From contig JAJZUS010000001.1 in the NCBI GenBank assembly GCA_021848365.1, forward strand, positions 897,517-961,516: a stretch of 64,000 bases of DNA, written 5' to 3'. The position numbers were made by a program, and so were the translations under genes. The notes beneath the pieces were generated by a model that worked only from the letters and a program-made list of their open reading frames with translations, made no database searches and was not told the DNA's origin. Shown here in pieces: positions 1-7,986 of this stretch (position 1 is its first letter; each line of letters opens with the position of its first letter). The stretch comes from Actinomycetes bacterium (GTDB lineage Bacteria > Actinomycetota > Acidimicrobiia > Acidimicrobiales > RAAP-2).

Positions 1-35
1 CGTCCGCGTCGTCCGCGCGGGTCGGTCCGCCGGGT

Positions 36-2042
36 CTAGGTGGTGTGCAGGGGCTTCACGGCACCTCGGAAGATGTACACCTGGCCGTTCTCGGCGCTGC
101 CGACGAGGATCGTCGATGCTCCGCGCGAGGCGTAGATGACTCCGGCCTCACCGTGATCCCACGCGGGCGTCGTCGACGCGGGGGGGAGGACGGCCGACCA
201 GATCTCCTCGCCGGTGAGGGCGTTGAAGAGGTGGACGGTGTCGGTGTGGTCGGCGTAGTCGGCCTCTTCGGTGAGGAGGTACTTCCCGTCCTGGGAGAAC
301 GCCACGGCGTTGCCCGCGTCCGGCGTCGTCCAGAGCACGTGGCCGGCGCGGTTGAACACGATCGTCGTCTCGGAACTGCCGCTCGTGTTGACCGACGCGA
401 ACTCGCTCTCGTTGGGCGAGATAGCCAGACCGAACGAGGTCTCCGACGTGGGGTAGCTCCACACCACCGCTCCGTCGGACGTGCGCACCAACTTGATGGA
501 GTCCCCCTCCTTAGCGCTCACCATGACGTAGTGGGGTGACGCGGCGAAGGCGAGCGACCATCCCGCCACGTAGGTCGACCAGATCACCTGCCCCGTCGCG
601 GCGTTGAGGGCGTACAGGTTGCTATCGCCGGACGAGGCGAAGATCCTCGTGCCGTCCGGACTCCACGCGAGCGAGCGAACCTGATCGCGCAGGAAGGCCG
701 TCCAGCGGACGGCCTGAGTCGCCGAGTTGATGACCTCCAGCTGACCGCTGGGCGTGCCCACGGCGAGCCAGCGCCCGTCGGGGGAGTAGCTGACCGCGTG
801 GGCCCCCGAGGGGTTCACCGACACGGACTGCCCGTCGATCGTCCCGGTGGCGAGGGCCGGGTCCCCGTAGACGGGGCGATTCCAGACGACGTGGCCCGCC
901 TGGTTGAGCTCGACCACGTTGGGCGCGCCGGTGGGGTCGATGCTCGCGTGGGGCCCCGGGTACGGAGCCGCGACGTCGTGGCCGTTGGGGGACAGCGCGA
1001 CGCCGAGCACCAGTCCCTGGAGCGGGTAGCTCCAGAGTCGCCGGGCCGTCGTGAGGTCGATGAAGGTCAGGCTCGCGTGGGTCGCCACGTAGCCCGGCGG
1101 GAACGCCGTGTCCGCGTACGGCGCGATCGCGGCGTAGCGTCCGTTGGCCGAGACCGACATCCGCGCCGTGGGCGCACCCGTGGGAATCGTTGCGACGAGA
1201 CGGTACTGGCCCTTCGCCGACGGTCGGCGCAGTCGGACGCTCACGACCGAGGTCGACTGGGCGTGGGGTCGCAAGAGCGCCGTCTGAGTGGCGTACCCGG
1301 GGGCGGTGACCGTCACGAGGTAGGGCTGCCAATCGTTGAAGTACGGGCGCAGGTGGGCGACGATCGGCACCGAGAAGGTACCCGCGGGCGTGAGGGGTGC
1401 GTGGTAGATCCAGCCCGCCTCGTTGTTCTCGACCGCGACGTCGATCCGACCCGTGATCGGTTGGTGGGTCGAGGCGTCGAGAACGGAGCCCCGAATGGTG
1501 GCGTTGGGATTGGGTAGCAGCGCGTTGGGCGGGAGGAGCTGCGGTGGCTGGGCGACGACGGTGACCGTGTTGTCGAGGGTGACCGTCGACGAGCCGAGGC
1601 CGGCTCCGTTGGAGGGATCGATTTGGGAGAAGGAGAGGACGAGGGGGAGGGAGTGCGTCTCGCCCTGGCGCCACGTCTGGGATTCGGGAAGGCTCGCCGG
1701 GAACTCGATCGAGCAGGCGACCGTCTCCGACGCGCCCGGGGCGAGATAGATGTATCCCGGCTGAGGCATGCAGATGGGCGATCCATCCGAATAGCCCCCG
1801 ATCGAGGGCTGCTGCATCGTCCACTCGCCGAGGCTGGTCCCCGTGTTGGTGACCACGACGGCCCGGTGGATGGCCCGGTCGTACGGGTACTGCCACGAGC
1901 TGTACTGGTCGGCTCGAAACTGGAGCGTGGCTCCGCTCGCCCGGGGCGAGAGTGCCGTCGCCGTGGGCGAGAAGACCATCATCCCGAGGGCTATCACCAT
2001 CACTCCGAGGCCGGGGCGCCGAGCCCGTCGGGACCACCGCAT
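36..2042 (-). CDS. secreted multidomain protein with PQQ-type beta-propeller
   Basis: A 668-residue exported protein of unknown ligand. The N-terminus has arginines (RRARR), then a hydrophobic stretch around residues 12-28 and an A-T-A-L cleavage-like site near 30. Residues about 40-170 look like a beta-sandwich, about 180-275 like a carboxypeptidase-regulatory-type Ig fold (GSVLDAST, then TVTAPGYATQ), and about 280-668 form repeated propeller blades with SPDGTRIF/SPNGHDVA motifs and ALNAATGQVIW-type tryptophan-docking motifs. I chose the ATG at 2042 because GGGAGG lies 7 nt upstream and the signal peptide begins there; a longer frame to 2117 only adds non-signal residues. It is last in a minus-strand run behind the FMN reductase. 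Family by pattern; function unknown. Confidence 0.8.
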   Translation of the reverse strand: MRWSRRARRPGLGVMVIALGMMVFSPTATALSPRASGATLQFRADQYSSWQYPYDRAIHRAVVVTNTGTSLGEWTMQQPSIGGYSDGSPICMPQPGYIYLAPGASETVACSIEFPASLPESQTWRQGETHSLPLVLSFSQIDPSNGAGLGSSTVTLDNTVTVVAQPPQLLPPNALLPNPNATIRGSVLDASTHQPITGRIDVAVENNEAGWIYHAPLTPAGTFSVPIVAHLRPYFNDWQPYLVTVTAPGYATQTALLRPHAQSTSVVSVRLRRPSAKGQYRLVATIPTGAPTARMSVSANGRYAAIAPYADTAFPPGYVATHASLTFIDLTTARRLWSYPLQGLVLGVALSPNGHDVAAPYPGPHASIDPTGAPNVVELNQAGHVVWNRPVYGDPALATGTIDGQSVSVNPSGAHAVSYSPDGRWLAVGTPSGQLEVINSATQAVRWTAFLRDQVRSLAWSPDGTRIFASSGDSNLYALNAATGQVIWSTYVAGWSLAFAASPHYVMVSAKEGDSIKLVRTSDGAVVWSYPTSETSFGLAISPNESEFASVNTSGSSETTIVFNRAGHVLWTTPDAGNAVAFSQDGKYLLTEEADYADHTDTVHLFNALTGEEIWSAVLPPASTTPAWDHGEAGVIYASRGASTILVGSAENGQVYIFRGAVKPLHTT

Positions 2043-2147
2043 GGCAACCTCCCACGGCCGGCGCCAACGGAGTGACTCGTGTCGCGCGGGTTCGGTACCG
2101 CCCGTCGTCGCCAACATACATCCGGGACGCCCCGGAGGTGGGTGACG

Positions 2148-2729
2148 TCAGTGCGAGCGCGAGGTGCGCAGCTCGTGGAGTCCGGGGTGGAGGGCCGCGA
2201 TCTCGGTCAGCACCGACGCCGCCGCGTGGTCCAGGACGTCGTTCGACCGGAAGACGCCGTCGATCACCGGTGTCGTCTGCAGCGGGATCGCGACGTCGCC
2301 GGCGTGCACGACGCGCAGGGCGGCGAGGACCGGCTTCAAGTGCTGGGCGGCGCGGGTGCCCATGGCTCCGCCGCCGTAGCAGACGATGCCGGCCGGCTTG
2401 AAGCGCCACTCGTGGTGGAGGTAGTCAATGGCGTTCTTCGTCGCCGCGTTCAGGCTGTGGTTGTACTCGGGGATGACGAAGACGTAGGCGTCGGCCCGGT
2501 TGATCGTTTCGGACCACTGGCGCGTGTAGTCGAACGTGTACTGGCGCGTCACGGGGTGGTTCGGCTCGTTGAACAGGGGGAGGTTCACCTCGGCCAGGTC
2601 GACGACCTCGATCTCGAAGGCGCCGTGCGTCTCGGCGCGCTCGGTGAACCACTGCGCGATGGCGGGACCGACGCGTCCGGGGCGCGTCGAGCCGATGATG
2701 ACCTGTAGGAGGGGACGGGGGGAGGACAC
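2148..2729 (-). CDS. NAD(P)H-dependent FMN reductase family protein
   Basis: A 193-residue flavodoxin-fold oxidoreductase that would reduce FMN or quinone-like substrates with NAD(P)H. The phosphate-binding loop GSTRPGRVG sits near the N-terminus and the motif PEYNHSLNAATKNAIDYL near the middle, both typical of this family, as is the length. The GTG at 2729 is preferred because AAAGG lies 6 nt upstream and the family start aligns there; a frame reaching 2858 would overlap the upstream gene. It follows the exporter gene by 29 nt on the same strand, so the two probably share a transcript. Substrate unknown. Confidence 0.88.
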   Translation of the reverse strand: MSSPRPLLQVIIGSTRPGRVGPAIAQWFTERAETHGAFEIEVVDLAEVNLPLFNEPNHPVTRQYTFDYTRQWSETINRADAYVFVIPEYNHSLNAATKNAIDYLHHEWRFKPAGIVCYGGGAMGTRAAQHLKPVLAALRVVHAGDVAIPLQTTPVIDGVFRSNDVLDHAAASVLTEIAALHPGLHELRTSRSH

Positions 2730-2758
2730 GGGTGACCTTTCTGGTGTCGGGTGAGGGG

Positions 2759-4228
2759 TCAGTCGACGGCGAGCGAGGGTGCGCCCGCGTGACGGATTCC
2801 CCGGTTGGGGAGCAGCAGCGAGGGGACGAAGACGATGGCCGAGACGAGGAACGACCACCAGAAGGAGTGGGCGAAGGCGCCGGCGATCACCTGCAGCTCG
2901 CCCGGCGTCGCGCGGACCTTCCCGGCCTGGATGAGCGCCCCGGTCACCGGGAGGGATCGAGTGACTTGCGTCTGGAGCACGACGGCGAAGACGGCCACGC
3001 CGAGGGACCCGCCGACCTGACGGAGGATGTTGGTCGCCGACGTCGCCTTCGGCACATCCTCGTGGGTGAGGTTCCGGTAGGAGGAGGCGAAGGTGGGCAT
3101 CATCGTGACCCCCATGCCGAGTCCCCGGATGAAGAGCGCGACGGCGAGCAGGGCGTAGTTCGAGGTGGCGCTCACCTGGGTGTAGGCGAAGGTGCCGATG
3201 GAGAGGATGACGACGCCGATCGGCACGACGTACCGGGGCCCCCGCCGGTCGGCCAGGATCCCGCCGGGTCTCATGGACACCGCGGCGCCGATGCCCTGGG
3301 GGGCCATCATCAGCCCCGCGACCCAGGCCGAGTCGCCCCGCACCGTCTGGTAGTAGAGGGGCAGCAGGAACATCGTCCCGTACAGCGCGGCTCCGAGTAG
3401 GAAGATGCCGGTCGAGGCGAGGGCGAAGGTCCGATCACGGAAGAGCCGCAGATCGATCAGGGGTTCCCGCGCCCGCAGGCCCCGCACGACGAACCCGGCG
3501 ATCAGGGCGAAGCCCACGATCAGGCTGTCCCACACCGAGGCACCCCGGAAGCCGCCCTGGGTGCCCACCTCCGCGAGGCCGTAGACGACGAGGGCGAGGC
3601 CGGGGGAGAGGAGGGCGAATCCGAGGAAGTCGAAGCGGCGACCCCCGTCGGGGGCGGTCGGGGCGAGGAAGCGCTGAGCGAGGACGAGGGCGACGATGCC
3701 GATCGGCACGTTGACGAAGAAGATCCAGCGCCACGTCGTGTTCGCGACGATGAGCCCCCCGATCACCGGACCGAGGATCGGCCCGAGCAGCTGGGGCACG
3801 CCGACGATGGCCATCACCTCGGACATGCGTTGCGGGCCCGCCGTCCGCGCGAGGATCGACTGGCCGACCGGGACGATCATGCCCCCGCCGATGCCCTGGA
3901 TGACGCGGAAGATGATGAGGGCCGTCGCGGACCAGGCGAGACCGCTGAGGGCGGAGCCGACGACGAAGAGGACCAGGGAGATCTGGTAGACGGGCTTCGC
4001 CCCGAAGCGGTGCACGGCCCAGCCCGACACCGGAATGACGATGGCGAGCGCGAGAAGGTACCCGGTGGTCACCCACTGGATCGTCGCGATGCTGACGCGG
4101 AAGTCGTGGCTGAGGGTGTGCAGGGCGACGGCCACGATCGTCGTGTCGAGGATCGACATGATGGTCCCGAGCACCACCACCATGCCCGTGCGGACGATCT
4201 GCGGCTCGAGACGGGGCGCTCGGGACAC
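2759..4228 (-). CDS. DHA2-family MFS drug efflux transporter (EmrB/QacA type)
   Basis: A 489-residue proton-coupled exporter in the inner membrane. It has about 14 hydrophobic segments and the antiporter motif C as GPILGPVIGG in TM5, both characteristic of the 14-TM DHA2 drug:H+ antiporters; TM1 carries MSILDTTIVAVAL, the D1 motif. The GTG start at 4228 is preceded by GGAG. It is divergent from a TetR gene, the common arrangement of a repressor controlling an efflux pump, and is followed by the FMN reductase. Substrate cannot be read from sequence. Confidence 0.92.
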   Translation of the reverse strand: MSRAPRLEPQIVRTGMVVVLGTIMSILDTTIVAVALHTLSHDFRVSIATIQWVTTGYLLALAIVIPVSGWAVHRFGAKPVYQISLVLFVVGSALSGLAWSATALIIFRVIQGIGGGMIVPVGQSILARTAGPQRMSEVMAIVGVPQLLGPILGPVIGGLIVANTTWRWIFFVNVPIGIVALVLAQRFLAPTAPDGGRRFDFLGFALLSPGLALVVYGLAEVGTQGGFRGASVWDSLIVGFALIAGFVVRGLRAREPLIDLRLFRDRTFALASTGIFLLGAALYGTMFLLPLYYQTVRGDSAWVAGLMMAPQGIGAAVSMRPGGILADRRGPRYVVPIGVVILSIGTFAYTQVSATSNYALLAVALFIRGLGMGVTMMPTFASSYRNLTHEDVPKATSATNILRQVGGSLGVAVFAVVLQTQVTRSLPVTGALIQAGKVRATPGELQVIAGAFAHSFWWSFLVSAIVFVPSLLLPNRGIRHAGAPSLAVD

Positions 4229-4238
4229 GACTCTCCTC

Positions 4239-4248
4239 GCTCGCGAGC
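4239..4248. promoter_or_regulatory. candidate TetR operator palindrome
   Basis: GCTCGCGAGC is a perfect 10-bp palindrome in the gap between the divergent efflux and TetR genes, 11 nt upstream of the exporter GTG. Position fits a TetR-family operator, but CG-rich palindromes arise easily at this base composition, so this is only a candidate. Confidence 0.3.
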
Positions 4249-4315
4249 CTCGGGGAGCGGGCTCGCGCCGTGAGCGAGTCTATGGGCGGAAAATACTTCA
4301 CCGTCACGGCGTCCC

Positions 4316-4321
4316 TAGACT
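4316..4321 (+). promoter_or_regulatory. -10 box TAGACT, TetR gene
   Basis: TAGACT ends 8 nt before the GTG at 4330, with no Shine-Dalgarno in between. This decides the start: reading from the upstream GTG (4270) or ATG (4282) would translate through the promoter. Confidence 0.55.
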
Positions 4322-4329
4322 TTGCTCCT

Positions 4330-4950
4330 GTGAAGCAGGCGCGATCCATTCCCGTCATGCGCGCCGTCATCGACGCGGTGATTGAGCGTCTCTGGCAGGG
4401 TGACGAGACCGAGATTCGCATCCCCGACATCTGCCAGGTGACGGGAGTCAACTACGGGTCCGTGTATCACCACTTCGGCTCCCGCGAGGGAGTGATCGAC
4501 GCCGCCTACGACCAGCTCTTCCGCGACCTCGTGAGCCAGGACCTCGCGAGAATCGAGGCGGTGAGCGGGCGGGCCCACAACGCCGCGGAGTACGTCGAGC
4601 TCGTGCGCCCCCTCGTCGACGTCCTCTCGGGTGGCGAGGAGCGTCGCCGGCGTCGGGCGATGCGCGTGCGGATCATCTCGGCGTCGCTCACGCGACCGAG
4701 CCTGGCCGAGCTCATCGGGGAGACCCAGGCCGAGTTCATGTCCGAACTCACCGACCTCGTCCGACTCGGGCAGCGGAACGGCTTCCTGCGACCGGACGTC
4801 GACGCGGGGGGTCTCGCCACCGTCCTCCAGGCGACGCTCTTCGGGCGGGTCATCGACGACGTCTCGGCCGAACCGGTCGAGCAGGCGACGTGGGAGGCGA
4901 CCGTGGGAACCCTCCTCATGGCGGTCATCAACCCGGCCCCCAGCGCCTGA
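4330..4950 (+). CDS. TetR/AcrR-family transcriptional regulator
   Basis: A 206-residue DNA-binding repressor. An N-terminal helix-turn-helix is clear (IRIPDICQVTGVNYGSVYHH, then FGSREGVIDAAY), followed by an all-helical ligand and dimer domain. I set the start at GTG 4330; an in-frame GTG at 4270 would add 20 residues untypical of the family. It probably regulates the divergent DHA2 exporter and itself. The ligand is unknown. Confidence 0.88.
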   Translation: MKQARSIPVMRAVIDAVIERLWQGDETEIRIPDICQVTGVNYGSVYHHFGSREGVIDAAYDQLFRDLVSQDLARIEAVSGRAHNAAEYVELVRPLVDVLSGGEERRRRRAMRVRIISASLTRPSLAELIGETQAEFMSELTDLVRLGQRNGFLRPDVDAGGLATVLQATLFGRVIDDVSAEPVEQATWEATVGTLLMAVINPAPSA

Positions 4951-4973
4951 ACCCACTGTGGTGAACTAGGGGG

Positions 4974-5333
4974 ATGGTGGCTCGGACGGCGCGCGTGGTC
5001 GTGAGCCTGCTGGTGATCGCGGGTCTCGCGTGGGCCGCGAGCGCCGCGAGCGCGTCGTCGTCCCCGTCGCCGAGCGACGCGTCCTGCTCCGCCGCGAGCG
5101 TGAGCGCCCACCTCACGCACCTGGTGCCGCGCGACGGCGTCGTCGCCTACGGGTGCGAAGGCGACTGGGCCTACCTGTGGGCGACGGTCGCCGTGGGGTC
5201 CGCACCACCGGTGGGCGTCACCGAGCTGATGCACTACGCGAACGGCGGGTGGTTCGCCGCGTCGCGGGCGACCTACTGTCGGGCCGGTCTCCTGCCCGAC
5301 GTCGTCTACCGCCGGGCCTGCTTCTCGAACTGA
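4974..5333 (+). CDS. small secreted four-cysteine protein, unknown
   Basis: A 119-residue protein I do not recognise. Residues 8-27 form a hydrophobic signal peptide ending in a run of Ala/Ser. The mature part has exactly four cysteines (38, 61, 102, 116), suggesting two disulfides outside the cell, and motifs YGCEGDWAYLW and YANGGWF reminiscent of small actinobacterial secreted proteins. It lies 23 nt behind the TetR gene on the same strand. No catalytic residues are evident. Confidence 0.7.
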   Translation: MVARTARVVVSLLVIAGLAWAASAASASSSPSPSDASCSAASVSAHLTHLVPRDGVVAYGCEGDWAYLWATVAVGSAPPVGVTELMHYANGGWFAASRATYCRAGLLPDVVYRRACFSN

Positions 5334-5363
5334 CCCGTGCCCGTGCGCGCCGCGGGGCTGCCG

Positions 5364-5369
5364 TACGCT
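5364..5369 (+). promoter_or_regulatory. -10 box TACGCT, MFS gene
   Basis: TACGCT ends 8 nt before the GTG at 5378; the intervening ACGGAACC has no ribosome-binding site, so a leaderless transcript is likely. Confidence 0.55.
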
Positions 5370-5377
5370 ACGGAACC

Positions 5378-6670
5378 GTGATACGGCGCGGCCTGGGCTC
5401 GCTCGCGTGGGCCTCCGCCCAGGACCTCTTCGATCAGTCGACGGCGTTCGGGCGCCTGGCGCTCGTGCACGTGCTCATGATGGCCGGCGACACCATGGTC
5501 ACCGTCTCGCTCGCGGGCTCGCTCTTCTTCTCCGTCTCCCCGAGCGAGGCGAAGGGCAAGGTCCTGCTCTACCTCCTCATCACGATCGCGCCGTTCGCGG
5601 TCGTTTCGCCGGTCCTCGGCCCGCTCATCGATCGCTCGGCCCAGGGTCGTCGGCTGCTGGTGGCCGTGTCGGCCGGAGCGAGAGTCCTCCTCTGCTGGAC
5701 GATGAGCCAACACCTGTCGTCGCTCTGGCTCTATCCGGAGGCGTTCCTACTGCTCGTCGCCTCCAAGCTCTACGTCGTCACGCGCGGGGCCCTGGTGCCC
5801 GAGATGGCGCGCACCGACCAGTTCCGGGAGCACACGGGCGACCTGGACAGCGCCGGGTGGCCGGGAGCGCCGGGCGAGGCCGCGGGCTTCGCGGGGTTCA
5901 ACGCCCAGCTCACCCTGCTCGGGACCGCCGCCGGGGTGGTCGCGGGGCTCGTGGCGGCGGGGGTCCTCAAGGGACTCGGTGCGCCGAGCGTGCTCGTCGT
6001 GGCGAGCGTCGTCTACCTCGCCGGGGTCGTGACCAGCGCCCGACTCCCCCGTCCGGCGGCGGTGGTGCGCGACCCCGTCGCTCGCATGACCCAGGCCGAG
6101 CGCGACCGCCAGGCGCTCGAGCCCCTGGGCGACACCGAGGTCGCCTGGGGTCTCGGAGCGGCGTCGGTCATGCGCTTCACCGTGGGCTTCGCCACCTTCC
6201 TGCTCGCCTTCGGGCTGCGGCGGGCCCACGCATCCCTCGGGTGGTTCGCGCTCGCGCTCGCGCTGTCCGCCGTGGGGTCGCTCGTCGGACTGGGACTGGT
6301 GACCCGGGTCCGGCGCCGTCTCGGCGCCCCGGCCCTGCTCGGCGGCTCCCTCGTCCTCGCGGCGGTGGGGGCCGGTCTCGCCAGTGTCGTCCCGTCGCTC
6401 GCCGCACAGTCGGCCCTGGCCGGATGGGTCGGCCTGGCCGCCGCGGTGGCCCAGCCGAGCTTCGACGCGATCACCCAGGCCCACGTCCCTCCCGGGGCGC
6501 AGGGCAGGACCTTCGCCCGGTTCGCCGTCCGCCAACAGCTCGCGTGGGTGGTCGGGGCCCTGATCCCGGTCGGGGTCCTGTGGTCCTTCGCGGTCGCCGA
6601 CCGCTTCCTCGCGGTCGTCGGGACTGCGACGGCCGTCTTCTACACGCTCGGGCGGCGTCGGGGACGCTAG
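5378..6670 (+). CDS. MFS transporter
   Basis: A 430-residue integral membrane protein with about 10-12 hydrophobic segments. A cytoplasmic loop carries GPLIDRSAQGRRLL, the MFS motif-A position, and the overall pattern resembles exporters of the EntS or lysophospholipid-transporter type. The start was placed at GTG 5378 because upstream in-frame sequence is not protein-like and the -10 box sits just before it. It is 44 nt behind the secreted protein gene. Substrate unknown. Confidence 0.82.
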   Translation: MIRRGLGSLAWASAQDLFDQSTAFGRLALVHVLMMAGDTMVTVSLAGSLFFSVSPSEAKGKVLLYLLITIAPFAVVSPVLGPLIDRSAQGRRLLVAVSAGARVLLCWTMSQHLSSLWLYPEAFLLLVASKLYVVTRGALVPEMARTDQFREHTGDLDSAGWPGAPGEAAGFAGFNAQLTLLGTAAGVVAGLVAAGVLKGLGAPSVLVVASVVYLAGVVTSARLPRPAAVVRDPVARMTQAERDRQALEPLGDTEVAWGLGAASVMRFTVGFATFLLAFGLRRAHASLGWFALALALSAVGSLVGLGLVTRVRRRLGAPALLGGSLVLAAVGAGLASVVPSLAAQSALAGWVGLAAAVAQPSFDAITQAHVPPGAQGRTFARFAVRQQLAWVVGALIPVGVLWSFAVADRFLAVVGTATAVFYTLGRRRGR

Positions 6671-6695
6671 GGCGTCCGACGTGCTGTACTAGGGC

Positions 6696-7985
6696 ATGGC
6701 GCCTCCCCACCTGGCCAGTCCCGCGTTCGCCTCGCTGCCCCACGTGGTCGTGGTCGGAGGCGGATTCGCCGGCGTGGCCGTCGCCCGCGGGCTCGCGAAT
6801 CAGCCGGTCCGCGTGACCATCGTCGATCGGCATAACTTCCACACCTTCCTGCCACTCCTGTACCAGGTGGCGACGGCGGGCCTCGAGCCGGCGGACGTGG
6901 CGTACCCGATCCGGACGATCTTCGGTCACGCTCGCAACGTGGGGTTTCGCCATGGCCGCGTGCGGGAGGTGGACGAGGCCGAGAACCGCGTCATCCTCGA
7001 CGACGGGACGGACCTCGCGTACGACCACCTGGTCGTGGCGACGGGGGCGACGGCCTCCTACTTCGGGATCCCGGGCGCGCGCGAGCACGCCCTGCCGCTC
7101 TACTCGCTGGCCGACGCCCGGCGTCTGCGTAACCGGCTGCTGAGTTCGCTCGAGGCCGCCGACGCCCGCGCCGACCACGACCCGGTAGCACTGACGTACG
7201 TGGTGGTGGGTGGGGGCCCCACCGGCGTGGAGACGGCGGGCGCCCTCGCGGAGCTGATCGGCATCGTGCTGCGGCGCGACGGGCTGCGCATCGACCCCGC
7301 GTCGGTGCGGGTCGTCCTGGTGGACCTCGCGGATCGCCTCCTCACGGCCTTCCCGGTGAGTGCCGGTCGCTACGCCCTGCGTCAGCTACAGCTACGCGGC
7401 ATCGACGTCCGTCTCGGCCAGTCCGTGGTGGAGGTGGGCCCGAACGTCCTGCGTCTCGCGAGTGGCGAGGAGATCACGACGACCGCGGTCATCTGGGCGG
7501 CGGGCGTCACCGCGACGGGCACGCTCGCGCACCACCTCAACACGGCGGCCGGGCCCGCGGGGCGAGCCCTCGTCGGACCGGACCTGCGCTGCACGAGCTG
7601 CGAGAACGTGTGGGCGGTGGGGGACGCCGCGGCCATTCCGGCGGGATCGGCGGTGCTGCCCCAGCTGGCTCCCGTCGCGATCCAGTCGGGTCGTCACTGC
7701 GCCGAGCAGATCCTGCGCGTGCTGCGCGGCCAGCCGACGGAGCCCTTCCGGTATCGCAACAAGGGCATCATGGCGACGATCGGTCGACGGGCCGCGGTGG
7801 CGAAGCTGCCGCGCGGCGGCGTCATCCGGGGCACAGCGGGCTGGGCCTCCTGGCTCGGGCTCCACCTCTTCTACCTGGTGGGCTTTCGCAATCGCTTGCG
7901 CGTCCTCATCAACTGGACGTGGCGCTACTTCGACTGGCCCTCCGGCCCGCGACTCATCGTCGCCGACGCCGAGACCGTCGATTGA
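6696..7985 (+). CDS. ndh: type II NADH:quinone oxidoreductase (NDH-2)
   Basis: A 429-residue peripheral membrane flavoprotein that passes electrons from NADH to quinone without pumping protons. Two dinucleotide-binding motifs are visible, VVVVGGGFAGVAVA near residue 15 for FAD and YVVVGGGPTGVETAG near 170 for NADH, followed by WAAGV and the C-terminal FAD motif VWAVGDAAA. The C-terminus has an aromatic amphipathic segment (LHLFYLVGFRNRLRVLINW) that typically anchors NDH-2 in the membrane. It ends one base before the convergent pckG stop. The start lacks a clear Shine-Dalgarno. Confidence 0.9.
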   Translation: MAPPHLASPAFASLPHVVVVGGGFAGVAVARGLANQPVRVTIVDRHNFHTFLPLLYQVATAGLEPADVAYPIRTIFGHARNVGFRHGRVREVDEAENRVILDDGTDLAYDHLVVATGATASYFGIPGAREHALPLYSLADARRLRNRLLSSLEAADARADHDPVALTYVVVGGGPTGVETAGALAELIGIVLRRDGLRIDPASVRVVLVDLADRLLTAFPVSAGRYALRQLQLRGIDVRLGQSVVEVGPNVLRLASGEEITTTAVIWAAGVTATGTLAHHLNTAAGPAGRALVGPDLRCTSCENVWAVGDAAAIPAGSAVLPQLAPVAIQSGRHCAEQILRVLRGQPTEPFRYRNKGIMATIGRRAAVAKLPRGGVIRGTAGWASWLGLHLFYLVGFRNRLRVLINWTWRYFDWPSGPRLIVADAETVD

Positions 7986-7986
7986 C

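Noticed and set aside
622-2409. Long minus-strand frame overlapping the propeller and FMN reductase genes
   Set aside because: Its Arg/Pro-rich product and overlap with two recognisable proteins mark it as a frame shadow.
6671-6695. Leaderless -10 box for ndh
   Set aside because: TGTACT before the ATG departs from TANNNT, so it was not counted with the 19 clear cases.
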